From positions 17,441,661 to 17,505,660 of the forward strand of contig OY855906.1 of assembly GCA_963693305.1 (NCBI GenBank): a DNA stretch of 64,000 nucleotides, written 5' to 3'. Below the pieces are notes generated by a model, which was given only the letters and a program-made list of their open reading frames with translations, was not told the origin of the DNA and did not search any database. This document shows positions 11,441 through 26,400 of the stretch, in pieces (positions within the stretch are counted from its first letter, which is position 1; the number at the start of each line of letters is the position of its first letter). Origin of the DNA: Meandrina meandrites. Lineage: Eukaryota; Cnidaria; Anthozoa; Scleractinia; Meandrinidae. The position numbers were made by a program, and so were the translations under genes.

Positions 11441-14400
11441 GTAAGTCGTCGTAGTTACATAACACTATTTTTAATGTGAAGCATTGGAATTTTGGTCTGG
11501 AATACACCATTCAGTGTGTTGACATGACCTGTATTAACATTCGCTAGTTGAATTTTAGAAGTGTGAACATATATAGAATGTGAGCGACTACACCGCGAAC
11601 TCACTTGAGCATTACAAAATTTAATAAACACAATCATTTAGTTTTAAGTACGGTCTTTCTCGGTTTGTGACGCTTCGCTTTTCACTGTTTGCGGGATTCC
11701 AACAGGGTTTCTATTCAAGCATTAAAACTTAGAAATAGTGGGATGCCAAAACGTATTAATATTGTCTTCATTCACAACGGTTGTTTATATATCATTGAAC
11801 CGAAGCGAAGGGATTAATTCTCTTTTTTCGTAAACTAGACAACAGCGTAAGCCGAACCGTTTGAATATAACGGACGGGATGTTTCTTGTTTAAAACATTT
11901 CAGATTCGACTTTTTGATGTGTGATCTATCCGTCTTTGAGCGACACACGTGCAAATTCGTAAACTGAAAGTTTCTCTTTTACAGTTTGTATTTCGAAAAG
12001 GAAATGTTTCAGTTCAGCTCGAAAGCAACCACGAATGTACAGGTTTCTTGTGTAATAAAGAACAGACTAGCTTCCCTTTGCGAACTTAACCCACAATTTG
12101 GTTAGTGACACCCGCCTAGATCTACAGAAACAAAAACTGAGTAATTTATTCTCGAACCAAGAGCTAACACGCTGTTTCTTCCGCAAAGACACAACAATAT
12201 TCTTGTTGTTTGCTTGTATTGAATACGAAATCGGCATATTTGCATATTATTGGCTTCTTTAAATAGTAAGTCACTCCTTTTTTTTGCTTCCCATATTCAA
12301 ATATCTGTTTCTTTTTTTTCGTGTAAAACGTATTTATATTTCTCCTGAATCGAATATAAATATACCGTGTAATGAATTTGTGAGATTTTGTCACGGACAT
12401 AGAGGAAAAACCTGCATTGGCATCCTTGTTATAATTTTTCACGCCTCTTCGCTAGACAAGCGTCTTTCGTTTGTTTTCAGTTAAACGTGCCAGCTGAAAG
12501 CAGAAGTTCATTTTTTTGCTTTATTTGTCGATGGACTCCCTGAGGTCTAAAATATTATTTTATGATACTAGGAAAAAGATATGCGACAGAACTGTGAATC
12601 AATATTTTAATAAAATATAAACAGCATTAGTTTTCTTTTCAAAATTCAAGGCCGCAATATGAAACGCGTATCTTTAGTGTAAAAGGAATATTATTTGACA
12701 AAACGCTTTCCATATATTTGTCAAGCCGTGACGGATGTGAAGTCATATTGAAATATAAAATTTAATTATCAGATTTCATTCGTTCATTTATCTGTTAAAT
12801 TAATTCGGAAGCCAAACGTGTCTTTTAGAGGGAAAAGACATCAAACGAAAACTAAGTGGCTCTCAATTCGAATTTCTGAATCAAAATTTGAATAACTAAT
12901 TCTTTTTATCCAAAAAAATAACATTATTTTCTGGAAACTTTTTGAGAATTTTCTCACTTAGCGGACGTGGACATCAATTAAACAGGTTCATGTAAAAAAA
13001 AAAAATGGATGTTGACTGCCAGACCAGATAGCTGCTATATAAAATTGTTTTTAGAAACCTTAAAATATATTTAACATAGTTATGAGCTCTGTAGTATATT
13101 GAAAGAAGTGTTTCTGTAATGTAGCCATAAAAAAATATTGACATATTCCCTATAAATGTTGGTTTTTAAACAGCAATACTTTTCAAGCTTATTAGAATAT
13201 CAATTGTGCAATATGGGAAATCTGCAGATGTGAATTCGTTTGTTGTTTCTCGTCTCATAGCAACATTAAGCAGTAAATATCGATTTTCAACTAATTTTCC
13301 CTTTTTGACTAATTTAATTTTAATTTTTAAAATAGAAATTAACACGTTTGTTTGGTTCTGAACTTTTTCATACCTTGTTGCATTTTTGTAGATTTTACTT
13401 TAGATAAGATAAAACTTCCAAATAGATATTACAGATTAGAGATAATGTTTACAGTCAAATCCCCTTAGAGGTGTTATGTTTAAGACTGATAATATTATTA
13501 TTGCATTTTTTGTGGTAAAGATTTAAAACTAACAACACTTTTATTTTTATTTATTTATTTATTTTTTTTATGAAATGGTAAAGGAGTTTGATGTTTCAAA
13601 TTTTATTTCCTCTTGTTCTTATAAATATGTTGTTGACTCTACGCTGTAATGTGTTTGTTCCAGAAAATATCCATACCCCTCCCACGGAGGGTTTTTTGGT
13701 TTAAATCCTCCCATCCCTCTGGAAATTCCATTGTGTGGTTCCAGAAAATATCCATACTCCACCCACAGAAGGGATAATTTGGAAATTAAATTGAAGCTAA
13801 ATTGGAATATCTTGAGGGGTGGGGTGGTCATATGGCAAATCCCTTCCATGGGGGGAGGGGAGGTATGGATATTTTCTGGATACATTTAAGCCCCATACTT
13901 TCCTTAAAACATTTTGGCTTTTGAGACCCCCATCCCCTCGGAATATCTATTGACCTTCCATGGGGTGGGTATGGATATTTTCTGGAACTGCACAATATAA
14001 ATAATTTTAAACCTAACTGACTTTTATATCCAATGGTATTAATCAATGCACAAAAATTGTTAAGTTTGTAAACATTTTTTAAATTTCTTGGAGTGGAATT
14101 TAGAATTTAAAGAGTTCAGAAGGTATTGAAACTATTAATCATTCAAGTTTATACATGTATGACTTTGTTTGTTTTTAGTTCCTTTTGTCTAAATGAAAAG
14201 AGTTTCTTTACTTCCTAATTTACTTATTAAAACATCATTCAAATTTTTGTAAACTTGGTAGCTCAACTAGAATTAAAATCTGTAAATCTAAACCTTGCCT
14301 TGTAGTTCGCCAAACAATGATAATTATTATTATAAATTAAAGCAAAAACGTTAAATTTATGATATACCAAGTTGAACTTAGCCTGCGAACGCAGACGTAT

Positions 14401-17400
14401 TTCCGGCTGTCGCTTGTCTCCGCCGTCGGCGGAGACAAGCGACAGCCGGAAATACGTCTGCGTTCGCAGGCTAAGTTGAACTTGAATCAACAAATTATGC
14501 AGCAAAAGTGAAATAAAATGAAATTGCTGCAGTTGTTGTTTCAATGCAGTTTTATTTTTATCTTCCTTCCTTCAGTATGATACAATGAAAAATAAGAATA
14601 CACAATAAAAATCAAACTGCTTTGAAGAATTTTAACCAAAGATTACTTAAAGCTTAAACCACAAAATTGTCATATGCACCCGGGAGGACTCCCATATGGA
14701 AGGGATGGGGATACTCGTCCCTTTTAAAACTCGTCCCTCTAAAATGGGGCAAATGCATATGCATGCCAGCTCTCAGTTTTGTGGAAATTCAATTCAGTTT
14801 TTTTGTTAATTGTTTTTAATAATTACCTTCAAGTTATTTGACTGTGGATCATTAGAAATGCTTGGCTGGGTCTCCTTAAAAGAAGTCAATTTTGATTGGT
14901 TTGTAAAATTGGCAGTATCTAATAATAGTTATATGCTTTAGGGTATAAAGCTTCTGTTTACAATACATTCACAGGAACCTGCATATTTACTTCAGGTTAT
15001 TTTGACTACGTATCATATCACTTTAATTTGCAAATGTTGTTTTTGAAAAAATTAAATTGCTATTATGTTCTTGATATTTATTTTCTATAGGTTTCTGTTT
15101 TACTTTTTTCCATTTGGAAAAATAGGTATTACCTGGTATGTGAAAATCCCGTTTTAATGTGAGCTATATTTTCAATTTTATGATTCTTCAATAATTCAAA
15201 AGTATTAACAATTGAATAGTTTTTCTGAGATGTAGAAATGGAAGTGATTAATAATTAATGTGTTTGCAAGCATAAATCTTCTCACATTCAATCATGTAAG
15301 ATGCAAGATGGTAACATGGCTGCAAGCAATTCGGTAATAGAGTCCAACCCATTATTTCAATGCTGATATATAGATTTCAGTTTCAAAAATTGCTGCTTAG
15401 TTCTTAAATCTCTCACACTTTATTCAAGCAATTTTACTTTAAGGGAAATATGCCAATTTTGTAAACTATTATTGTTCTGAATACACTGTGTTCTTTCAAC
15501 ATAGATTTTTTAATATATCTTTTGAATATAGAATTTTTATGACTTTGTTAAATTTATATTCTAAACACATCCTTCTATACTTTCAGGTACTAATGGATTC
15601 TATATCTGTTAAAAGCTGATAGTTTATTTAAACCAGAACAAAGAGCTGTGTATTTCTTTTTCGCTTAGACTACATAATCATTGAATAATTATCTGCTAGG
15701 TGCAACAAAATTATAATCAGTTGGGTGTAAAAATTGATAGAAAGAAAAGCTTGATTTTTAAAAGAGATGTTGTAAAATATAATTACTGCTTTTATGATCC
15801 ACTATAAAATACTAATAATATTGAGCAAGCAGTCACTGTTGAGGAGACTGTACAGGTACAATAAATATGCATTTTCTAGGTTAATATTTCTTTTAGATCA
15901 GTATAATATTATTTAAAATTACTAGTGGATGTAGCCAGAGGGTAGAAATTTAAAGTTTCTCATAATCGAATAAGGAAGTTTATAACTGTGTGATTGTTCA
16001 ATTTAAGCATATTTGCTTGTAGATCTTGACATGTGAGGCAGTTTCATTGTTCTGATCACTTGTAACTGGTAATTCGTTGGTCATCTGACTTTTGGAAAAG
16101 CTTTTACATGTACCAATAACCATCAGACACAATGGAATTTTTTTTAACAGTGCCTTCAATAAGCACCAACAGCCAATGAAATGCATCAGCTACTTGTATA
16201 CTTTGCTTTACTTCACTCAGAAGTTAACATATTTGCTTTTAGATCTTGACATGCGAGGCAGTTTTATTGTTTTGACAACGATAACTTGTAAACAAGTAAT
16301 TTGTTGGCCAATTGGTCATCTGACTTTTGAAAAGGCTCTTTCATGTACCAATAACCATCAGGCACAATGGAATTTTTTTTAACAGTGCTTTCAATAAGCA
16401 CCAACAGACAACGAAATGCATCAGCTACTTGTATACTTTGCTTTACTTCACTCAGAGAAGTCAACTCTAAATAAAAAAAAAGATTCTTTACACAGTCATT
16501 TACTCTACTCAAACTTCCAAAAAAATTTTTTTGTCATATTTGGTGATAATTTTGATAAATTACAGTGCATACCATATTCCAGAGGAGCCAACCACACAGT
16601 CATAAATTTTAAAGAATAGAAAACTTTCAATTTTTGTGCTCATCAGACAGAAATAAATATCATTACTTAGCTTTCTTTAACTAATCCAGTGTTATTGCTT
16701 TCTACTTGACAGAATTCCATACAGGACTTTCCAAATTGAGTACTTTTCTTCAGAGCATTTTGCCAAAGGAGTCACTCAGCTATGAAGCTGATGCACAGAG
16801 AAAAGAATGCATCACCCTTGTGGAAGGAATGAATAATTCTTTAAACAACATGAAGAACAACAATCTGAGAGATGATAGTCTTCTTAATGCTGGACTGTCA
16901 CTCTCAAGTCAATCCCTGAATGAAACAAGCGAGTTCAATGGCATCGCTGAAGAGGGGATTCCTCGTAGTGGTTCTCTTCCAGATATGTCCAGTTATGGAC
17001 AATCTGACAATTCAGAATCCTGGCAAGCAAGCAGAACGAAAAAGGTGTGCATTTTTAGTTTTTTTTTTTACAACATTTTGTACTTTTAATAACAGAAGAT
17101 TTGTAATTAAGCAGTTGTGATTAAAAATCAGCCGTATTAAAACACAAGGTTTTGATGACAGCATGTCTTCATTATCAAATGCAAATTGTAACAAGTTCGA
17201 AAGTGCAAAGTTAAATAAGATAAACTAATAGGCCATTTTACAGTTGTCTGGTCAGTAACCTAGCCATTGAATGATAGTGAGGTTGGAGTTGACCTTGCAT
17301 TGATACAAACCTCTCTGCCTTTCTCATGTAAATGCTGACCATTAGCATCAGAACAACTTGATTTACAACACAAAAGCAGTGAGGTCTGTATCAAAACAAG

Positions 17401-20400
17401 GTCACCTCTGGCCTTGCTTCCATTCAAAGGCCTGGTTACTGAGCAGGCAACTGTAATTAACAATTATTCACCGAAGTGGAGGTAAATATACACCGCTTTC
17501 ACCGACACTGAGGTGAATAATTGTTTTAGTATATACCACACAAGTTGGATAACTAATGGACCAAAACATTTACTTTTGGTACCCAAAGCGACGCGCGAAG
17601 CCATTTTGTTTCTTTTCGGCTGCTCGGAGGTGAATAGTACTTTGCTAATCACCTCTGAGTTAACCAATCAGCGTGCGCAGAAAGCACTATTCACTTATGC
17701 GGTATATACTAAAATGGTCTATTAAGGTATGAAAACAAGAGAATGTGCATACCTATAAGAGAAAAGTTTCAGGCTCCATTCACTTTTCACTTAGTCCAAT
17801 AATATTGTGCATGTTTTAATATCATTATAATTCTGAATAGGACTTTCTGGTGGTGCTGCATGGTTAGAGTCACTGTGTTGTGTTCTTTGGCAAGATGCAT
17901 AACTCTTGCAATGCCTTCAAGCACCTAGGAATATATTAGGCACTAGCAAAATGTAAAGGAAGCTTGACAAAGTGCTGGAGGCTTAACGATACTAGAATAT
18001 CCTGTTCAGGGAGAGTCAATAACCCTAGCTGGTGGCTTAATGTTATGGTGACCAGACTTAAGCATGAGCCTGTTTAGATACAATAGGCTCCAAAAAGGGC
18101 TTTTTGGCCTTTACTTAACCTTTTGGGGGTCACAAAGAGGGCTACCAATGAAATTAAATGCCTGAGTATTGTTTATCAGTGGTCACTACTAAACAGGGTG
18201 AGTGCAAATCAGTTTATGGAAATTGATTCTGTTTTGTACTAAGTTTAAAGCAGTCCAACAAGTTGTTGGAAAATCCCTTTTGAATAACTTAAGGTAGACT
18301 GGAAACTGTGCAAAGAAAGAATTAAAAGCATAAAGTGTTCTAGAAATAAGGTTAACTGCTATATAACAAAATCATGCAGAAATGCTAACCCAATTTAGTA
18401 CTCAGACATACAAAAGCATTTTGTTGCTCCCATGCTGCAACCATTTTAGTTACCAGGGCATAACAAAATGGTTTTTGCAGCCATGCAGTATATACAATTT
18501 AGTTGTTTTCTAGCAAGAAATTCGGCAATCTTAAAATCAGTGCATTATTCAAACAATTAACAATAATTTTAAAAGAGATGTTCATTTAAAACTAATTATC
18601 AAAAGAGACATTCATTTAAAGCTCATTGAATCTAATTAAATTGTTTAACTACCTTCCTTAATTTATCGTCCTATTGGCACTCCAAATTGGAAGCAATAAT
18701 ATTGTGGATAAATTACCTCCAATGCTAATCAATGGTCAGCAGCAGTACATAATAAACAAATGTACTTCATGTAATATTAGTCATGCAACCAAAAATTGCT
18801 TTCTGTCATATTGGCTTTCATCAATTCAGGATGGAGAGGGTTTGATGATACCTTATAGCAGACAAACAGGTACTAAAAACTTAAAACTAGGAGCAAACCT
18901 ACCTGTGTCAGCTAACTGCTTTTAAACTGTCATTAAAGATGTGTTTGTTAAACTGTACACAAATCGTATAAAAAATGATTTAAGGGACTGTTTTATGACA
19001 TTCATTCCTGCCTAAAGTTTGAAACTTAAACTGATTAACACTAATTTACGTACTCTTCTTCCTTCTAACTTCTAACATAAACAGGGTTCTTATTTGGATC
19101 ATGAGGAATTTAACCTAAATGACTTACGTGAACTTGTTATTTACCATCCAATTGAAGAAGATGAAGATGAATCAGACAATAATGATGATGATGATCAAAG
19201 TAATTTAGCCCTAAATGCATCAGGTGAATTAAACACATCAAATCGATCCCCTGTCAATAGACGGAAGAGTTGCAAGAGAGACAGCGCAGCCTTGTTTGAC
19301 ATTTCCCTTGAGGATCTGACTGAGCCAGACTTTGCAGGCGTCCTCAAAGAAAAGCACAGTGAAAAATTATGGTGGTGTGTTCTTATTGATCAACACCTGT
19401 GCATATTTCCTTCACAAGATCCAGATGAAGTGGCATATGATGTTATCATCATGCCCTGTTGTCAGATATCATTGGATGACCGACTTATGCGCACACCTGT
19501 GTTTAGACTGACACAGTCTGGCATGGCACCTTGGGTTTTTGTTGCTTCTAATAATGAAGAACTGAAAGAGTGGATGAAAGTTCTTACAATAGCAGCATCC
19601 GCTGGTAAACACTCTTCCCCTCAGGCTTCAAATACGGATGAAAAACAATTCTCTGTTGCCCCGCAAGTGCCTCTTATGCAGTCAATCATGGAGGAGGAGG
19701 AAGAGCCGGTGGATGAAGAGGACCAAACACCTCTTTGTCCTTTAAAATCTGATGCTAATCCTGATTCTTCTGGGGTAAATAAGGTAAAGGGACCTAACTG
19801 TATAAATGCTTAAAATCTTTGATAACCATGACTACTGATGACTTAAAAATTGAATTTAATTCTTCTTTGTTTCAGCTGTTTATCATAACTCTTAAAGTGC
19901 AGACATTTTAACCCCCAATATGATTTAATCCTAACTTCTTTTAAAGCTGACAACTTGTGGAAGGAAAGAATTTGATCATTTAAGGAGAAAACTTAAGGTT
20001 AATTGTTTTTGGACCAAATAAAGTCAGGACAGTATTGCACAAAACATTAAGTTTAACAGTCAGATGTTAGGGGAATTTCATGCTGCTACTTTTAAAAGGA
20101 TTTAAACTTGCAAATCTTATAACATACCCCCGCTTAAACCTTGAAGAATATTTTTTTATATAAAGTTATTATTTAAAGTTAAATTCCTCTTTTATTAATT
20201 AAGAGTCTTACTTATAAATTCAATCAGACTAGAAGCATTCTCTCTAACCAGCCTAAAGTTTGGCCTTGTAATCAAAACTTTGAGTTTAGAGCTGGGTATT
20301 GAAATTCATGTGAAAAGCAACAAAAACTTTGGACTTATTCTTCATGCAATTTTTTATGCTGATTGTTATTATAATTTCAATCCTTGGGGTATTTTTGAGC

Positions 20401-23400
20401 CTTTGACATCACCTTCTCCCATTCGCAACCAAGCCTCGGAATAAGATTGTTTAATGGTGGTCATAAATTCTTGGAAATAAATGTTAAAATAAAATGACTT
20501 CTGAATAATGTTCGTAACAGATTGAAATTTGGCAAGATGAGTAACAAAGTCTCACTGTACACAGAAATTTAAAAAAAAAATGGAAAAAGAAAATTTGATC
20601 ACAGGGGCACTTTAATAGGAAAAGGTACATGATGACTTACTCAGATTAAAGTTTCAGAAATTAGCTCCTTAAAGGCATGGGTAAGCTCTTTAGTTACTGC
20701 ATGAGATTTAAGTTCTGGCAAGTGTTAAAATACACTGTATGAGCGATCCATATAACTTCTAAATTGGACACCATCTTGCAATTGGATATAAAAAGGCACT
20801 CCCCAGTTTGCTACCTTAAATTCATCAAATACTCAAGTTCTGTCACTGCTAAATTATTTATCGAGCAGCTCTAATCATTTACGAATTAAAACAGTGATAG
20901 ACAAGATTAATCAACACTGCACGGAAAAGAGTTGGTTGCCTTATACATACACCTTAGTTATTCATAAATGGCAGAACGCGCGGAAGAGTTTGGGTCGAGT
21001 ACATGAAAGCGAGGCGAAAGGGGCTTCCGATTCAAATGAAAACTAAGCAGAGTATGGAAATTCAAGTAGTATCTCTTGTAATTCTTGAAATATCTCGTCA
21101 GTTAGGCAGTGATTCTTGCCTGTTTAAGACTGCTGTTGAAATCCCTGGTTTTACAACGCAGATATGGTCATATGGTTTTGAAGTCAACACCAAAAAGTGG
21201 GAAAATGTCGTCGGAAAACCGCATCGATTTAGTAATAAAAGTTTATAGCACTTCTTTGATGCCAAATCTTTTCTCTGATTTTTTGCCTCTATTTACTGAT
21301 CCGACTGGTGATTATAAAATGGCACATACATTTGAAAACCGTTGCTTGTAGCCTTAAATTTATGTATAGCCTTAACAGAAATTTATATTAGCCTGTTTGT
21401 GTAGTCGCACAATGTTCTGCTACAGTTTAGAAGCGACTCGCGTATGATACTTTGAGCTTTGTTGAATAATATATGGTGATTATATTTCAGAGAATCTTAA
21501 AGTTTATTCACTTTAAAGGCAGCCCTTCTACCTTATTTCTGCTAAAGTTCCCAGGCTTAACCTATTCTATAATTTAAGGATTTATAACAAGTTAAGTCTC
21601 TACTGAATGATCAGTTGTTGTGACTAACATTTATGCTTTTGGAGGTGAAATACTCAGGAATCCTTGTGTCATATAATTGCCGTTCATTACTTACCATATC
21701 AAGAGACGTGTCAATTTTTTTAAAGCTCTATAATCCTTTCTTATTGCTGTTTCTATAGTCAGTTTCCAGGGTCTTCTATTAAAAAAAAACTAAAGTAGCG
21801 TGAATTAAAACTGCACACTAGAAAGCAGAGAAGAGACAGAAAATCGATGCAGTTTTCTGATAATACATTTTCCCATCTTTTTGGGTTGACTTTGAAACCA
21901 TACCACCACATCTGCGGTTGTAAAACCAGGAATTTCAATAGTAGTCATCAACAGGCAAGAATGACTGCCTAACTGATGAGGTATTTCAAGAAATACAAGA
22001 GATACTACTTGCATTTCCATACTCTGCTTTGTTTCATTTGAATCGGAAGCCCTTTTCGCCTCACTTTCATGTACTCGACCCAAACTCTTCCGTGCGTTCC
22101 GCCATTTATGAATAAGGTGTATGTACCATATACGTGTAAAGTATCTGTTATCGTTAGTTGACAATAATATCATATACTGTAGTATCATCAAAATAACTAT
22201 ATTGCCCTTAAGATGAATTTGTGTGATATTGCTTAAATGATGGTAAGCAACAGATACTAAATCAAGAATGTAATATTTAGTAGCCGCTTTGTAACGTCAT
22301 TATAATTGGTTAACAAATTTTGTCCATTATCATTGATGTTCATCGTAGGCACAAAACTGCAATAAAATAAACTTTCGATTTGTTACAAACCAGCAAAATG
22401 GTCCTTATATTGGGATAAATTCCTGCTGGCCAGTAGCCCACTAACCAAAAGGTGTTAATGCATTAGACTTTCTGATTCCAAGAAACTATTTGTTGCCACA
22501 TTGTCCAGCCACATGTCTGAAGTAAAGCACTTTTAATTAGAACAAGTTTCAATATCAAGTTTCTATATTGGGGTAAATGATATGCAAATGTGGCACTTTG
22601 GAAATTGAAAAGTGTTGTTGGTTTTGAGAAGGAATTTGTTAAATATAAGGTTCTGTTTCACACATTGCATTTGAAAGGTCAACAATCGTCTTTGGGAATG
22701 TCTGGTTTAATGAAGTTTGCTGCTTATTTCCAGAGGTTCATTATAAGGATACGTGTACGTGCTTTAGATCTTAAACTGATATTTGGAAATATTGCAGTTC
22801 TTATGAATTATGCTTTGATAAGATTGATGTCACCAAATTACAGTGTATTTTGATTTTCACAACATTATCGTAGTTGTTATATATAGTATTAGAGAAAAAA
22901 GATGGTGCGTGCTTGGTGGAAAGAAGTCTGTTGTTTTGTAAGGAAGAAGTTTTTCCTTGTATCAGAAAATTTTGGCCAACTTTAAGCCGAGAGGCAAATT
23001 TCAATGCGGATGTTGTGATATCATGTAATTCAATTTCTTTAATCCAAGTTATTGAAGTCAAGCTGGCTTTATATATGACAGAATTATGTTGTTGTGTATG
23101 CCTCTCAGAAATTGTAGCATTAATTTGTTCAGCTATTTGTAATTTCCTGTACCACATTGATTTGTACTGTTTGTGTATTATGTTTGTGTACAGTGCATCT
23201 AAACTTCTTTAACTGCAAGCCAGTTTTTGTTTCAAAACATTTTATGTCTGCTTTATGTATGAACAGAATTTTAAAATTACAATTAAAATGGTCAAGCAAG
23301 TATTAACCTATTTTTTAAATTCATTCATGTCAGAATAATCTGAACTTACTTTGCTTGATTTTCCAGAGAGAAGACAATCCTCCTGTTAGTTATGTGAATG

Positions 23401-26400
23401 CAGAGCCTTTGGAAAATGGCCCTGTGAAAAAAGAGTTTCCTGAACTACCAAAGAGACCAGATGAAGTTGATGGGGAGCAATTTGGTGACGATGTTTATGA
23501 AGCAGTGGCAAACTTGAAATCCAGAGGTGATGAGTTTCAAGATGATGGCTTCGCTACAGATGAATTTGATTCAGGCTCTTCAGATGAAGGTGGTGTATCG
23601 CCAAGTCCTCAAACACAACCAGTGCAACAGAAAGCTAAAAAGAAGAAACAGTTCTTTCACTGGCTTAAGAAAAAAGCAAAGAAGGACAAGCTCTTCTCCA
23701 GCCCCAAGGATGGAGTTGCTTTGGCAGGGTATGCACACAAGTCCAATGATAGTGCCAAACGCTGGTTCTTGATTAGAGAACAGAAGCTGCATTGTTATAA
23801 GACAATAAAAGATGACGACCCTGAGATAACTGTAGACTTGGATGGATGCGAAATTAAGGCAGGAGAGGACGAAAGAAGCAAGCTTGCCATTCAGGTAGTT
23901 AGAGATGGCTCAACACAGTTTACTCTTGTTGCCAAGAGTGCAAAAGACTGGGAGCGATGGAAAAAAGCTTTCCTGACAGAATCTGGATTCATAAAGCTTG
24001 CTGTATCACCAACAGATACAAGTTCTGGGGTTTTTGATCAAGAGGATGAAGATGATTATGTGACTCCCATAGTTTCTCCGGGTTTAGAGAAGAAGACATC
24101 ACCATCAACAGAGAAATCAGATATACAAATCCAGCTAGACAATATTAACAACCAAAGCATGGATGCAGAGGATGAAGATCTTTACATGGAGGTTGTACCA
24201 TCAACTGATGTTGAGGGTTTTAAACCAGTATCTCCATCATCGAGTCAGCTGGAGCTGGGACCTCTTCCGCCTGTTCCACCTGAGCTTCCTCCTCCAAGAA
24301 GTCCAGAACCTGGAGCAAAGGGGGAAGCCGACAGTGAGAGTGGCGATAATTCAGGAGAGTGTGATGAGGAAATTTATGAAGAGGTATCCAGTTCAGTGGC
24401 ACATGCAGACAAAGTAATCAAATGGGAAGGTGTCACTAGTGGCAAATTGGAGGGGACCTCTGCTGGTGGTCAAAACAAGCTTACAGATAAAGCAAGCAAA
24501 GGTCAGTGCTACACTTTTTGTTGATTTTTATAAAGTCACAGTATACTGTATGTAGTTAGGACTGCGCATTTACTGCCACATTTGGGAAGCTGTAGCTGTA
24601 CAGCTCAGAATTTCTCTGAATGTCAAAATAATTTGGACATCTAAAGTGGGAATACTAAGCAACTTAAGACTGGCCCCAAGTGAGGGAAACAGTGAGTTTG
24701 GTTTCCCCTTGACCCTCAATGTTCCTGAGGAACTAGGTGAAGCTGAGTGGTGCATTGAAAGTCGAAGGGTAATGTAACTTACTATTTCCCGTTTCTTGTG
24801 GGGACAGTCATTAGCAGATGGTAGGGAAGGGTAAGTAAGATGGTGGAGGGGGTTCAGAGACATCAAGGGAGGGAAGGTATTTTAATTTAATTTTCTACCT
24901 ATTAACCTAGTGAAAAAAAATAAACTAGGTTAAAACAAAAATAACCTAGGTTGAAAAAAAAAGTGGCCTAAAGCTAATTTTGACCTGTAACATATACATC
25001 TACAGTCATGCAGGGCAAATGCTTTTTAAATCCAATTACATTTATTCCCCAAATGGGACAACATGTAACCTGTGTATGCATGAATAAAAACAAAGGAAAA
25101 TAGCAAACTGTTATATGGACAAGCTTAACCTTGAATGTTTGATAGTTACTATTCACTAAGCTGTAGATTACATGAATGCCAGGAAGAAACTCTTCTTTTG
25201 TAAAATTTAGTTTTAATGATGTTTGCATAATACATACATGTATAGTGTTTGTACATGGCTCAGGGACATTAATTGGCTAAGTGTCTGCTTACAGGAAATA
25301 AGTCCACCTACAGGAATTAATTCCCATAAATGGAAGTTCAGTGATTTTTTTATTCTTGACTTCCTGTACAGGAACTAAGGTGATAGCTAATCATATAATA
25401 TATGGTAGAGCAAATACAGGTTTAAATATACATTTAAATATAAAAACCAAAACAATCAACCTAAACACCGTGTTTTCCCTGTAGGTCCTGTGCCAGCTGG
25501 CATATCAGATGGCACTATTGAGGACAGCGCAATTACAGCATCATCATTTCTGGACAGTTCTTCAAAGGCCTTTGCGGGAAGACTCAATTCATCAGATGGA
25601 GCATGGTGTGCAAAATCCAATGACAAACAGCAATATCTTCAAATTGACTTAGGTAACAGTACAGTGCAATGTATATTGTTTTTTCAAGGATTAGTCAGGC
25701 TTCTAATTAATCAGTGTCATCACAAATGACATCAGCTCATGCTAGAACAACCAATTGTTTGTATTTAATTATTGAATGATTGGAATGCTTGGAAACTTAC
25801 CAGTAACAGGAGCCTTGCAAGCATATTTAATCCAGAAGTGCAAGTTTGAGCTTGGTTTGTTAATTGTGTTTTCGAATGGGCTAAACAGCATACTTGATCC
25901 TGCATTACATTGTATCTCTCTCATCTCTGCATGTCATTCTTGCCTGCTACCCACCCTGACCCACGTGCGCCTTTCTTGTGCCTTAGTGCTAGCTCAAGAA
26001 GCTAAGGAAGTTAAGTTGTAGTAGTAGTAAACTTTATTTAAGTGCCAGTCATTCTTTGTTTTTCACACAAATTAGTGATGTTAATTAAAAAGTTGACTAA
26101 GATAAACTCTAAAGAGCTTTTTTTAAAAGTTGAGCCACTACTCTAAGTCTAGTTAGAAATATATATTAATTACATAATACTTCTAGTTGATTATAGATGA
26201 TCATAGATACCTACAAAAACATACTCTAATTACTGTCACATGTCTTGTTAACTAACTAGATGAGCATAAATAACAGTTCTTGCAGCACGTACCAACCGTC
26301 AAGTCCCTTGTCCTTATCTGATGTTTGAAAGTCATCCTAATCTTGTAAGCCTAAATCATTAACTGGTTACATTTGTGAACTATATGTGCTCTGTCTTCAG

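Noticed and set aside
18830..18869. A possible 40-bp microexon of the AFAP1-like gene (AG and GT on both sides)
   Set aside because: Exons 2 and 3 join in phase 0, and 40 bp would break the frame.
22590..23212. Frames of 87-118 codons on both strands in AFAP1-like intron 3
   Set aside because: No motifs and no phase-compatible splice sites. Overlap on both strands suggests chance.
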